DNA of 64,000 bases from Streptomyces sp. NBC_01217 (GTDB lineage: Bacteria; Actinomycetota; Actinomycetes; Streptomycetales; Streptomycetaceae): contig NZ_CP108538.1 in assembly GCF_035994185.1 (NCBI RefSeq), forward strand, positions 8,683,501 to 8,747,500. The letters run 5' to 3'. The notes under the pieces were generated by a model. The model was not told the origin of the DNA. It did no database searches and saw nothing but the letters and a program-made list of their open reading frames with translations. Of the stretch, positions 28,200 to 37,152 are shown in pieces. Made by a program: the position numbers and the translations under genes. Within the stretch, counting starts at the first letter, position 1, and each line of letters starts with the position of its first letter.

Positions 28200-28880
28200 G
28201 CTGCCGGGCTTCAGGGATCCGGCCGGGTGCGGTCGTCGTGGCAGGGGCCGGGACGGTCTCGGGGTGCCGGGTGGAGGCGTCGTCGGCGTTCCGGGTGCGG
28301 GTCGGCCCCGGTGAGACGGCGTTGACGTGGATGCCACGCGTGCTGGATTCCTTGGCCATGTACCGGGTCGGCGCGTCCGGTCCGTCCTTCATCGAGGCGT
28401 GGGCGGAGTGGCCAGGTTCCAGGCCGGTCACCGCCGTCGCCGGGTTGCTGCTCGTATGGACGTTGGTCCCGCCATCCGCCATCGGGGGCAGCAACGTCTG
28501 TGTCGGGAAGTACGGGCCCATGAGGAGTAGACACATGAGCCTGTCGGACGTCTCCTCGGTCGTGCCCTTGGTCGACGGGGTCTGCGTGAGAGCGGTGTTG
28601 TTGGGCGGATGGTCGAAGGTGTCGCGCCGGCAGGCGCCGCGCGGCGCGTCGGCCACCGTGTCGGGGAGGGCTGTGAAGGTGCCTGCTTCGTTGACGGCCA
28701 ACGGGAGTGCGACGGCCGTGCTGCCCTCCTTCTCGGTGATGGCGGCTGTCCCCGGCCAGCCTTGTGGGTTGGTGCCGTGGGTGAGTATGACTCCGTTCCC
28801 GTTTTGGTGATCTCGGACGCGGCGCTTCGTCCTGTGCCGGAGCCGGAGCCGGCGCCCGTGATGGTGGCGGCTTTCGTGCT
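28200..28880 (-). pseudogene. Short-chain dehydrogenase/reductase, degenerate
   Basis: The start region reads KAATITGAGSGSGTG after AGGAAACAGC, but the expected ATG is ACG. A later frame has RLMCLLLMGPYFPTQTLLPP, then RYMAKESSTRGIHVNAVSPG and PTRTRN, the C-terminal blocks of an SDR. The active-site Tyr-x-x-x-Lys is reduced to RYMAKES, and the Ser block is unrecognisable. Several frame changes lie between. It is third in line after the monooxygenase and hydrolase genes, so it may be a decayed member of that operon. Confidence 0.65.
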
Positions 28881-28939
28881 GTTTCCTCTGGTGCGCGTTG
28901 GTGCGTTGGTGCGTGTGTTGTGTGGGTGCGCCGGTGGGG

Positions 28940-29908
28940 TTATGCGGCGGGGTGCGGCTGCAGGAGGCGGGAGAGCCAGGCGGTGCGGGTCTGGCGGGCT
29001 TGGGCTGAGATGCGTGCCTGGGGGTAGAGGGTGTCGAAGCCGTGGAAGCCGCCTGCCCAGACGTGGAGTTCGGCCTGGCCGCCTGCTGCCCAGATGCGGG
29101 TGGCGTAGTCGGTGTCCTCGTCGCGGAAGACTTCGGCGGAGCCGGTGTCGATATAGGTGGTGGGCAGGCCGGAGAGGTCGTCGGCCAGTGCGGGTGAGAC
29201 GTACTGGGGTACCTCCTGGCCGGTGAGGTCGCCGAGCACGGCACGCCATCCGAACTCGTTCATCTCGCGGGTCCAGACGCCGGGCCCGCCGGAGTACTGG
29301 TGGCTGGAGGTGGTGGTGTTGCGGTGGTCGAGCATGGGGCAGATCAGTATCTGCGCGGCGATCGCGGGCGTGCCGAGGTCGCGGGCCAGCAGGGTGAGGC
29401 CGGCGGCGAGGCCGCCGCCCGCGCTGGGGCCCGCCACGACGATCCGGGCGGGGTCGATGCCCAGTTCGGTGGCGTGGTCGGTGATCCACAGCAGTCCCTG
29501 GTAGCAGTCGTCGACCAGGGCGGTACCGGTGGCTTCGGGTGCGAGCCGGTAGTCGACGGAGACCACGACGGCGCCGAACTCGTCGAGCCACTCCAGCGGG
29601 ATGTCGATCTGCGAGAAGCGGTCGCCCATGACCATCCCGCCGCCGTGCATCCAGTAGACGCAGGGCGCGGGGGTGGTGCGGTCGGTGTTCGCGGGGCTGA
29701 AGACGGACAGGGGGATCGGGGTGCCATCCGGACTCGCAACGGTGACCTCGCGCCGGTCGATCGCACGACCTTCGAGGAGGGGTTCGACGGGCATCGAGGA
29801 GAAGGGGCGTACCTGCGCCAGCACTTCCGGGCTGAGCTGGGACATCAGCGGCATGTCGGCCAGGAGTTCATGCAGTTCGGGGTCAAGGGCGGGGCGTGCT
29901 GTGGTCAT
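28940..29908 (-). CDS. Alpha/beta hydrolase (hormone-sensitive-lipase type esterase)
   Basis: 322 residues, cytoplasmic. The oxyanion-hole motif is CVYWMHGGGMVMGD and the nucleophile elbow is VVAGPSAGGGLAAGL. The later Asp and His lie in IDTGSAEVFRDEDTDY and WAGGFHGFDTLYP. These are the marks of family IV esterases that cut small acyl esters. The start is ATG 29908 after GAAAGGTCACGACC; an earlier in-frame ATG lacks a site. It lies 111 bp downstream of a monooxygenase gene in the same direction, and both are divergent from an AraC regulator. Confidence 0.93.
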   Translation of the reverse strand: MTTARPALDPELHELLADMPLMSQLSPEVLAQVRPFSSMPVEPLLEGRAIDRREVTVASPDGTPIPLSVFSPANTDRTTPAPCVYWMHGGGMVMGDRFSQIDIPLEWLDEFGAVVVSVDYRLAPEATGTALVDDCYQGLLWITDHATELGIDPARIVVAGPSAGGGLAAGLTLLARDLGTPAIAAQILICPMLDHRNTTTSSHQYSGGPGVWTREMNEFGWRAVLGDLTGQEVPQYVSPALADDLSGLPTTYIDTGSAEVFRDEDTDYATRIWAAGGQAELHVWAGGFHGFDTLYPQARISAQARQTRTAWLSRLLQPHPAA

Positions 29909-30019
29909 GGTCGTGACCTTTCGTGGGTGGTGGCGGGACGGTCGGGCGAGGAGGGAGGCCGCCTCGGCGGGCACCGAGGCGGCAGGGGCTGGGGGGTGGG
30001 GGCTGGGGTGTTCGGCGGG

Positions 30020-30337
30020 TCAGAAGGCGGCTTTGCCGCGGACCGGGACGTAGTCGGTGTACTGGGATTCCTTGGCGAGCAGTGCGTCGATCTGCGCGAC
30101 GATGGCCTGGGCGGCCTCTCCGGCGAAGATCCGGTGGTGGTCCTCCTCGCTGGTCCAGCCCTCGGTGACGTGGACGACGTCGGGGTCGGACGCGGACCGG
30201 GAGACGAGGTAGACGACGCAGTATTCGCTCGCGCCGGGGCTGCCCTCGTTCAGGCCGGTCAGCAGCAGGTCGACGAGCTGGTCGCCCATGTCGGGCTTGG
30301 CGGTCAGGGTGGCGTTGAATCCGTAGTTGGCGATCAT
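30020..30337 (-). CDS. Antibiotic biosynthesis monooxygenase (ABM) domain protein
   Basis: 105 residues. It is a small dimeric ferredoxin-like fold protein of the ABM group: MIANYGFNATLTAKPDMGDQ, then CVVYLVSRSASDPDVVHVTE and GWTSEEDHHRIF. Members oxidise quinol-like or polyketide substrates without a cofactor, or act as stress-linked quinone oxygenases. The start is ATG 30337, with GAAAAAGG upstream. It is the first gene of a short operon with an esterase and a decayed SDR, opposite an AraC-type regulator. Confidence 0.85.
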   Translation of the reverse strand: MIANYGFNATLTAKPDMGDQLVDLLLTGLNEGSPGASEYCVVYLVSRSASDPDVVHVTEGWTSEEDHHRIFAGEAAQAIVAQIDALLAKESQYTDYVPVRGKAAF

Positions 30338-30480
30338 GGCTGCCTTTTTCTCGGTGGTGGAGTGCGGTGATTCCATTCAACCGGGCTGACCTGCGAAAAC
30401 GTTAGAACGATGCTCGCTCGTACTTGCACAATCCTCGTGTACACAGGAGTCGTGGCGCGCAGTGGTGCTGCAATGGACGC

Positions 30481-31383
30481 ATGTACCTTGAAGAGCTCCG
30501 CACTCTGCTGGCCCGGCATGCCCGTCCTGACGGGACCACCGCCATCGACGGCGTCCTCATCTCGAAGGTCGACCGGTCGGATCCGCCGGCGCCCTCGATG
30601 TCCGGCACGGTGCTGGCGGTCATCGCCCAGGGCGCCAAACGGCTCGCGCTGGGCGAGAGGGTGTACGAGTACGGGCCCGGGCAGTACCTGGTCGCGTCCG
30701 TTAATCTGCCGGTCACCGGGCAGTTCACCCGGGCCGACCCCGGGCAGCCGGCGCTCGGGTTCGGTCTCGTGCTGGAACCGTCCGCTGTTGCCGAGCTGCT
30801 GCAGGCCGGACCCGCAGACACCCCCCGTACCGGCGGGGGCGCACCGTCGGGCATCGCCGTCAGCGACGCCCCGGCCGCGCTGCTGGACGCGGCGGTCCGG
30901 CTGCTGCGCCTGCTCGACGAGCCCCGCGACCGGGCTGCTCTGGCCCCGCTGGTCAAGCGCGAGATCCTGTGGCGTGTGATCACCGGCGAACAGGGTGCGA
31001 CGGTTCGCCAGCTCGGCCTGGCCGACAGCAGCCTCAGCCATGTCTCCCGGGCCGTGCGCTGGATCCGGGAGCACTACGCGCAGCCCTTCCGGGTCGAGGA
31101 CGTGGCGCGGCTGTCCGGGATGAGTGTTTCCGCCTTCTACCGCAACTTCCAGGCGGTGACCGCGATGAGCCCCATCCAGTTCCAGAAGCAGATCCGGCTC
31201 CAGGAGGCCCGGCTGCTGCTCACCACCCACCCCGGAGACGTCACCGGGGTCGGCCACCGCGTCGGCTACGACAACCCGTCACAGTTCAGCCGGGAGTATC
31301 GCCGCCAGTTCGGCGCGCCGCCCAGCCGGGACGCCGCCCGCCTGCGTCAGACGGTGCGCACGCCGGCAGGTGTCCTCCCCTGA
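30481..31383 (+). CDS. AraC-family transcriptional regulator
   Basis: 300 residues. The N-terminal AraC_N cupin-like domain (about 10-150) contains TVLAVIAQGAKRLALGERVY and QYLVASVNLPVTGQF. The C-terminal pair of helix-turn-helix motifs (about 190-285) reads FRVEDVARLSGMSVSAFYRN, then PIQFQKQIRLQEAR and GVGHRVGYDNPSQFSREYRR. The start is ATG 30481, with no clear ribosome binding site. It is divergent from the monooxygenase/hydrolase operon and probably activates it. Regulators with this layout often sit beside oxidoreductases and respond to small organic compounds. Confidence 0.92.
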   Translation: MYLEELRTLLARHARPDGTTAIDGVLISKVDRSDPPAPSMSGTVLAVIAQGAKRLALGERVYEYGPGQYLVASVNLPVTGQFTRADPGQPALGFGLVLEPSAVAELLQAGPADTPRTGGGAPSGIAVSDAPAALLDAAVRLLRLLDEPRDRAALAPLVKREILWRVITGEQGATVRQLGLADSSLSHVSRAVRWIREHYAQPFRVEDVARLSGMSVSAFYRNFQAVTAMSPIQFQKQIRLQEARLLLTTHPGDVTGVGHRVGYDNPSQFSREYRRQFGAPPSRDAARLRQTVRTPAGVLP

Positions 31384-32352
31384 GCCGGCCGGGCCGCACA
31401 GGAGGATCGTGCAAGGGCGGGCGGGCGGTGGATCAGGTTACGGTTTTTGCAGGTCACAGCGGTTCGATGGGATCACCGGTTCCCCTGCGGAGCAGGAAAA
31501 TGTCTGCCCGTTCCTCATCCCACCGCACCGCAGGGGGTACAGCATGTGGAACAGCGCTCCTCGCCCGCGAGTTCCTGCGCAGCCCGTGGCGGTGCCGGCA
31601 CCGGAACCGGATGCGCCGCACCAGGTGAGTCGACTCGCCTTTCCGTGAGCTGCATCCGGCACGACATCGTGGCATCGCATTGCCGGTTTCGCGAATGAGT
31701 CGGATCGGCGCAGCTCCGGTCTGCTCCAAAGCCGTTTCCCCACCTGGTAGTTCGTCCTGTTCCCCGGGCTTCGGCACGTGCACCGGATGCAACCCTGCTC
31801 GGACGCGGATGCAGCGGACCGGGTGACGGCAGCGGCCTGCATCGACGGCGGTGTCGGCGGCGGGCTCGGCCGCCGCGGCCGGCCGGACCGTGCGGTACTT
31901 CAGCTCGCCGGCCCCCCGTCCAGCGCTGAAGTACGGCCCGTGTCAGGGGTGTTCGCAGCCCGCTGGGGCCGGCCGCCGACCCGGGTCGCGGCGGGCCGCA
32001 GTGTTCAGCGGGGTGGTGCGGGCGGCCGGGCACAGGTCACCACCATCGGCATAGCGGCCCGACGGCAGAGTGAGTGGACTGTCCGGCGATCCGGTGACCG
32101 CGCCGATCACGCTTCCGCAGTGATGCGGGAACACTGGTGAAGCGTCGGTATCGGAGAGTTGCGGTATCCGGCGCCCGGGACACCAAAGGGGCTTCCCTGC
32201 CTTCCTCGGATCGCCGGCCGAGCAAGTGGATCACCTGGGGGCCGGGCAGCGAAGCGCCCGTCCTGGATCTTGAAGGGCACGGAGGCGGTGTCGTGGACGG
32301 CCGGCGGCTTCGCACCACTGACGGTGTGTGCGACCGCTGCTAGCCTGCGCCC
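31384..32352. other. About 970 bp without a recognisable gene
   Basis: Frames on both strands are short, overlapping and rich in Arg and Pro, and none shows a known domain. The stretch 32280-32350 probably holds the promoter of the following transporter gene. No repeat or hairpin stands out. Confidence 0.45.
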
Positions 32353-33627
32353 ATGATCAAGGAAAGACCACCCGGCCGAATAGCTCACCTGGCGGGGGGA
32401 AGCAGGTCAGAGCGTGTATTGATCCTGGCCAGCTTCGTGAACCGGGTCGGCAATGGGCTCTTCAACACGGCGTCGGCGCTCTACTTCACATTGGTCGTGA
32501 ATCTACCGGCAGTGCAGGTGGGTGCCGCCCTCACTGTCGCCGGCCTGATCGGCCTGCTCGCGGGGATACCGGGAGGCCATCTGGCCGATCGGCACGGGCC
32601 GCGCACGATCATGATGCTCGCTCTGACGGTTCAGGCAGTGGCGATGTCCGCTCTCGTGCTTGTCGAGAGCTGGGCCGCCCTCACGGCCGTCGCTGCCGTT
32701 GACCAGCTTGCCGCAGCCGCCGGCGGCGCAGCCTGGGGAGCCCTCGTGGTCCGGGTCGGTACTGACCGCCCCGCGCCGTTCAGGGCAAAGCTCCGTACGT
32801 ACGTGAATCTGGGCGTCGTCCTGGGAACCGTGGGTGCCGGATTCGCGGTTGCAGCGAATACTCGTACTGCCTACATCGTGCTGATTCTCGGCAACGCGGC
32901 CAGCTTTGCACTGTGCGCCCTCCTCCTGTTTTTGCTCCCCGACTACAGAGCATTGGCGCCACCGGCGCAGCAGCGCCGCTGGATCGCTCTCACCGACCGT
33001 CCGTTCGTGACCTTCACAGCCCTCTATGGTGCGATGGGGCTGCAGTACCCGGTGGTGTCCCTGCTTCTGCCGATATGGATCTCGGAGTACACAAACGCAC
33101 CGCGCTGGACCGTGGCCGCGGTATCCGCGATCAATGCTGGAGTCTGCGTCCTGTTGCAGACCAGAATCGGATCCCGCATCGAAACCCCTCGCGATGGCGG
33201 CAAAGCGTTCCGCACGGCAGGACTGCTCTTCCTCCTCAGCTGTCCGATGATGGCCCTGACCGCGCACGCTCCCGTGTGGGCAGCCGCCGGCCTCGTGGTC
33301 GCAGCGATCTTCGTCCACAGCCTCGGGGAGATATGGGAGTCCTCGGCCGGCTTCGCCCTTGGCTTCGGCCTGGCACCGGACCACGCCCAAGGCCAGTACC
33401 AGGGGCTTCTCGGGCTCGGCTTCAGCGCAGGGCAGGCGCTCGCCCCCGCCATCCTCACCACCGTCGTCCTCGGACTGGGCACGGCCGGCTGGCTGCTCCT
33501 CGGCGCGTTCTTCGCCGCCGTGGGTGCCGCGGGCCCATCGCTTGAACGCTGGGGCACGCGAACCCGGTCTCGGCAGGGAGCTGCAGCTGCGGAACCCTGC
33601 GGAGAACCGGACGAGGCGCACGCATAG
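32353..33627 (+). CDS. Major facilitator superfamily transporter
   Basis: 424 residues with about 12 hydrophobic helices. The A-motif-like loop between helices 2 and 3 reads GGHLADRHGPRTIMML. The C-terminal half has LGLGFSAGQALAPAILTTVV. The N-terminus (FVNRVGNGLFNTASALYFTL) resembles actinobacterial drug or small-molecule exporters of the MFS_1 group. The substrate is unknown. It stands alone between two gene-poor stretches. Confidence 0.9.
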   Translation: MIKERPPGRIAHLAGGSRSERVLILASFVNRVGNGLFNTASALYFTLVVNLPAVQVGAALTVAGLIGLLAGIPGGHLADRHGPRTIMMLALTVQAVAMSALVLVESWAALTAVAAVDQLAAAAGGAAWGALVVRVGTDRPAPFRAKLRTYVNLGVVLGTVGAGFAVAANTRTAYIVLILGNAASFALCALLLFLLPDYRALAPPAQQRRWIALTDRPFVTFTALYGAMGLQYPVVSLLLPIWISEYTNAPRWTVAAVSAINAGVCVLLQTRIGSRIETPRDGGKAFRTAGLLFLLSCPMMALTAHAPVWAAAGLVVAAIFVHSLGEIWESSAGFALGFGLAPDHAQGQYQGLLGLGFSAGQALAPAILTTVVLGLGTAGWLLLGAFFAAVGAAGPSLERWGTRTRSRQGAAAAEPCGEPDEAHA

Positions 33628-34364
33628 CCGCCCCCCCGGTTCCGGCGAACACGTTCCTCAGCGGCCCGCCCGACTTCGACCAACCGTCCGGTCCCCATGG
33701 CATCACGCCCCCATACCCGCCGAACGGCTGGGCGCTCACGTAGGGCGAGCCGCTGGGCAGCCGGCCCAGCCGTCGCCGGTGAAGCGAGCCCATCGGCTGG
33801 CGGTGCCGGGGTGGTTGCTGTCTGATCGGGCAGGCTTCCGTCCACGACGGAGCGTGCAGGGCGGCATGAGCGCTCCGTCGTAAGCGATGCACGCGCTGAA
33901 CGGGCGAACCGGCGGAAACCCGGCCAGGGGACCAGCCGCGCCAAGATCTCCAGTGGCATCCGGCTCTACGCTACGAGTACCAAGTGATCACGGTCACAGC
34001 CGGCCGGGCAGCAGGAAAACGCCCCGGTGGCCCCGCTCGTATTTCGGCCGGCGCACACCGTTGAGAAGCGCCGGATGGTGCCGCCCTTGCAGCAGGCGGC
34101 GACGTCTGGGTGGCGTTCCTCCGCCTCTGCGGCGAAGTCAGAGGGCGTTTATGCAGGTCAGGTCCGGTAAATGTCTTTCATCCGTGCCCCGTTTTGAGGC
34201 GTATGAACGGGTGAGCGGCTATCGCGCCCTCAGGGGCTGCGAACTCGACTGCCCGTCTCATCCGAGGTTGCGGCCTGAAGTCCGTCTGGTTCGAAAAGAT
34301 CACGGAATCGCCCGAGCAGCGACGGAACGCCACCTTCCGGTGCGGCCCATGATCACGCTACGGC
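33628..34364. other. About 740 bp without a recognisable gene, ending at an IS5-type transposase
   Basis: No frame gives a known domain. The right end should contain the left terminus of the IS5-type element whose transposase starts at 34365, but I could not define its inverted repeats by eye. Confidence 0.4.
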
Positions 34365-35203
34365 GTGAGCCAACGGAAGCCGTACCCCAGCGACCTGTCC
34401 GACGCCCGATGGGCCTTGATCGAGCCGACGTTGACGGCCTGGCGGAAAGCCCGGCTCGACCGCAGGCCCACCGGTCAGCCGCCCAAAGTCGAACTCCGTG
34501 ATGTGTTCAACGCGATTCTCTATGTGAACCGCACGGGAATCCCCTGGAAATATCTTCCGCACGACTTCCCGGGCACGGCACCGTCTACTTCTACTACGCG
34601 GCCTGGCGCGACGAGGGAATCTTCGCCCAACTCAACTACGACCTCACGGGCCTGGCCCGTGTGAAGGAAGGCCGCAAGCCCGAACCCACCGCCTCCATCA
34701 TCGACACCCAGAGCGTGAAGACCTCCACCAACGTGCCCGTGACCAGCCAGGGAACCGACGCCGCCAAGAAGATCGCAGGCCGGAAGCGGGGCATCCTGAC
34801 CGACACGATCGGCCTCATCCTTGCCGTGACCGTCACCGCCGCCGGCCTTTCCGAGAACGCCCTGGGAATACGCCTCCTCGACCAGGCGAAGGAGACGTAC
34901 CCGACCATCTCCAAGAGTTGGGTTGACACCGGCTTCAAAAACGCCGTCGTCGAGCACGGGGCCCAGCTCGGAATCGACGTCGAAGTCGTCAACAGAAACC
35001 CCGGAGTTCGCGGATTTCACGTCGTAAAAAGGCGCTGGGTAGTGGAACGAAGTATCGGGTGGATCATGATGCACCGACGTCTCGCCCGCGACTACGAAAC
35101 CCTCACAGCCAGCTCCGAGGCCATGATCCACATCGCGTCGATCGACAACCTCACCAAGCGCATAACGGACGAGACCACAACAACCTGGCAAGGGACTTAC
35201 TAG
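34365..35203 (+). pseudogene. IS5-family transposase with a frameshift (different from the 1-1070 element)
   Basis: From GTG 34365 the frame reads [20 protein letters not shown] and [17 protein letters not shown]. It then changes frame near 34580, where [20 protein letters not shown] begins. The second frame holds SIIDTQSVKTSTNVP (first Asp), DTIGLILAVTVTAAGLSENA, VDTGFKNAVVEHGAQLGIDV (second Asp) and KRRWVVERSIGWIMMHRRLA (Glu) up to the stop at 35203. All catalytic blocks are kept, so the damage is recent. A single small indel at CCCGGGCACGG explains it; a programmed shift is less likely there. Confidence 0.85.
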
Positions 35204-35564
35204 AGCTTAAAGGGCAATTCGGCTAGATCAAACGCCCTCTCAGAGCACGAACGCCTGGGGCGACTTCGCCGACGCCATGGTCGACTACTACAACATCCCC
35301 TAACTTGATCACTCGGTTCGGTAACCGCCGTACACGGAGGCGGCCTTCGTCTGAACATGTGCTCCGACCAAGGAACACACACGTTCAGCACGAAGGCCGT
35401 GAGGATGAGTCTGCTGCATCGCGATGCTCAGCGAGAGCCGTGAATGCACCCCACCTCGTCGCCCTCGTCCGCGCCGGAGCCCGCTTTGAACGCGGACACC
35501 TGGTCGAGCACGATGATGTCACCGCAGCCTGAACCGCTTCACCACACCATGCGGGTCCACCGGC
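35204..35564. other. About 360 bp between IS5-type remnant and APH gene
   Basis: It holds the imperfect hairpin at 35341-35399 and a short plus-strand tail (HLVALVRAGARFERGHLVEH) that looks like the end of some actinobacterial mobile-element protein, but it is too short to assign. Confidence 0.4.
35341..35399. repeat. Imperfect inverted repeat, about 25-bp arms
   Basis: The left arm is CGGCCTTCGTCTGAACATGT plus GCTCC, and the right arm is the near-complement running from GGAACACAC to CACGAAGGCCG, with two small bulges and one mismatch. It could be a terminator, or the two ends of a lost IS brought together. No T-run follows. Confidence 0.5.
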
Positions 35565-36368
35565 TCAGTCCGACAGCTCCCACAACAGACGGTAATACAT
35601 GATCCGTTCCGGGTCCGGCGCGACCCCGTAGGCTTCGAGCAGCGGTTCCTCCCAACCGGGACCGTAGTTCCACTGCGTACTCCACGTGGCGATGGCGAGG
35701 TCGGCCCAGCGGTCGGCGACACCGAGCGCGCCGAGGTCGACGTGGCCACTGCACCTGCCGTCGTCGCCGATCAGGGTGTTCGGAGCGCAGGCGTCGCCAT
35801 GGCAGACGACGAGCTCATCGACCGGCGGGGTGTCGGCGAGCAGGCCGAGCGCACGCTCAACGGTCCCGATGTGCTGAAGGTCTTGAGGCCAGTCCGCCGG
35901 ATTGATCCGGCCCGCCGCCGCTCGCGGCCGAACCGTATTCAGCCGTTGTTCGGCCGACCAGCCGAACGGGCAGTCCGCAACGGGCAGTTCTTCATGCAGG
36001 GCGCGCAGCCCAGTACCGATAGCGCGTACTGCGGTGTCGGGGTCGCGCTTCCAGTAGTCGTCCACCGCCATGCGTCCGGGCAAGCCGGCTGTGACGATCC
36101 AGGACCCCGTTTCGTCCGCGCCCTCGTCGATGACGCGCGGCACCACAGTGAACGCCGCTGCCCAGCGCAGGCGCACCACCTCGGCCGAAAGGTCGATACC
36201 ACTGCCGGATGGCGTCCACTTCACAAACTGCCGTGCATCCCCCAGTCCGATCCGAAACGTCAGGCCGCCGAGTTCGTTCTCCCATACGGCCTGCACCGGC
36301 CGCCCCGCCGCCAACTCGGTGACGATCCATGGAAGCTCGACCGGTCCTTGAGGCGACGTGGCTATCAC
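35565..36368 (-). CDS. Aminoglycoside phosphotransferase, APH(3')-like
   Basis: 267 residues, the normal size for APH(3') enzymes, which phosphorylate kanamycin/neomycin-type aminoglycosides with ATP. The kinase catalytic loop is VVCHGDACAPNTLI (catalytic Asp, metal-binding Asn). The DFG-like segment is GHVDLGALGVADRWADLAIA. The C-terminal EPLLEAYGVAPDPERIMYYR matches the substrate-binding helices. The N-terminal lobe has FRIGLGDARQFVKWTP, with the ATP-binding Lys. It looks intact. It lies between IS remnants, so horizontal acquisition is likely; resistance is inferred from family, not shown. Confidence 0.9.
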   Translation of the reverse strand: MIATSPQGPVELPWIVTELAAGRPVQAVWENELGGLTFRIGLGDARQFVKWTPSGSGIDLSAEVVRLRWAAAFTVVPRVIDEGADETGSWIVTAGLPGRMAVDDYWKRDPDTAVRAIGTGLRALHEELPVADCPFGWSAEQRLNTVRPRAAAGRINPADWPQDLQHIGTVERALGLLADTPPVDELVVCHGDACAPNTLIGDDGRCSGHVDLGALGVADRWADLAIATWSTQWNYGPGWEEPLLEAYGVAPDPERIMYYRLLWELSD

Positions 36369-36654
36369 CAGGCCATTCTTGCCGGACCTGCCGACAGCCG
36401 GTCAACCAATTTTCCCGGACACCGCCGCCGGCAACTGCGGCAACTCGCAGAGAGACCCGCAGCACGGCGCGGGCGCCCCGCCTCGATCGCAAGATCGTCC
36501 AGCCATTGCGCCGCCGATCGATCCACAGGATTTGACAATTGCTCTCCCCGGAGAGGCGTGGGTCTGGGGCACGCCTGCACGGGAACGGGCCGCGCCGCAC
36601 ACGCCACCGATCCAACGGACACCTGGCGAGTGCCGACTATTGCTCGGCACCCTT

Positions 36655-36879
36655 CTATTCCTGGCCGACCATGGCGCGGGGGTTGACAATGTGGTTGAAG
36701 TCCTCGGCGTTGATGTAGCCAGACGCCAGTGCGGCCTCCCGCAGCGTGGTTCCTTCATCGTTGGCCTTGTGAGCGATTGTGGACGCCTTGTCGTAGCCAA
36801 TCACCGGGGACAGCGCTGTCACCAGCATCAGGGAGCGGTCCACGAACTCGTGAACGCGGCCTTGGTTGAGTTCGACACC
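36655..36879 (-). pseudogene. fumC: Fumarate hydratase class II (fumC), C-terminal fragment
   Basis: The minus strand reads GVELNQGRVHEFVDRSLMLV, then TALSPVIGYDKASTIAHKAN and TLREAALASGYINAEDFN to a stop at 36655. This is the last about 75 residues of class II fumarase. The match ends exactly at 36879, where the IS3-family element begins, so the rest of the gene was removed or separated by that event. The N-terminal part is not found on the other side of the transposon cluster (after 42684), so a deletion accompanied or followed insertion. Confidence 0.85.
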
Positions 36880-37152
36880 TGTGGTGCCTCGAAGTTCCCG
36901 GACAGGGACCCAATAGGATTGCCCTGAACAGGAAACGAGGAAGCACGAAGTGGCGCCACCCAGCAAATATTCACCGGAGTTCCGCGAGGAAGCCGTCCAG
37001 ATCGCACTCCGGTCCAGCAAGACCATCTCCGAGACGGCTCGCGATCTTGAGCTGAATCCGGAGACGCTCCGGGGCTGGGTGAAGAAGCATCAGAAACAGC
37101 ATGAGCCGTCTGCCGATGCAGACCTGACGGTGAGCGAGCGGGCCCGTCTGAA

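Noticed and set aside
33455..33892. A minus-strand frame after the MFS gene with a Gly-rich segment (PFGGYGGVMPWGPDGW)
   Set aside because: It looks protein-like for about 50 residues, but no family, start or ribosome binding site supports it.
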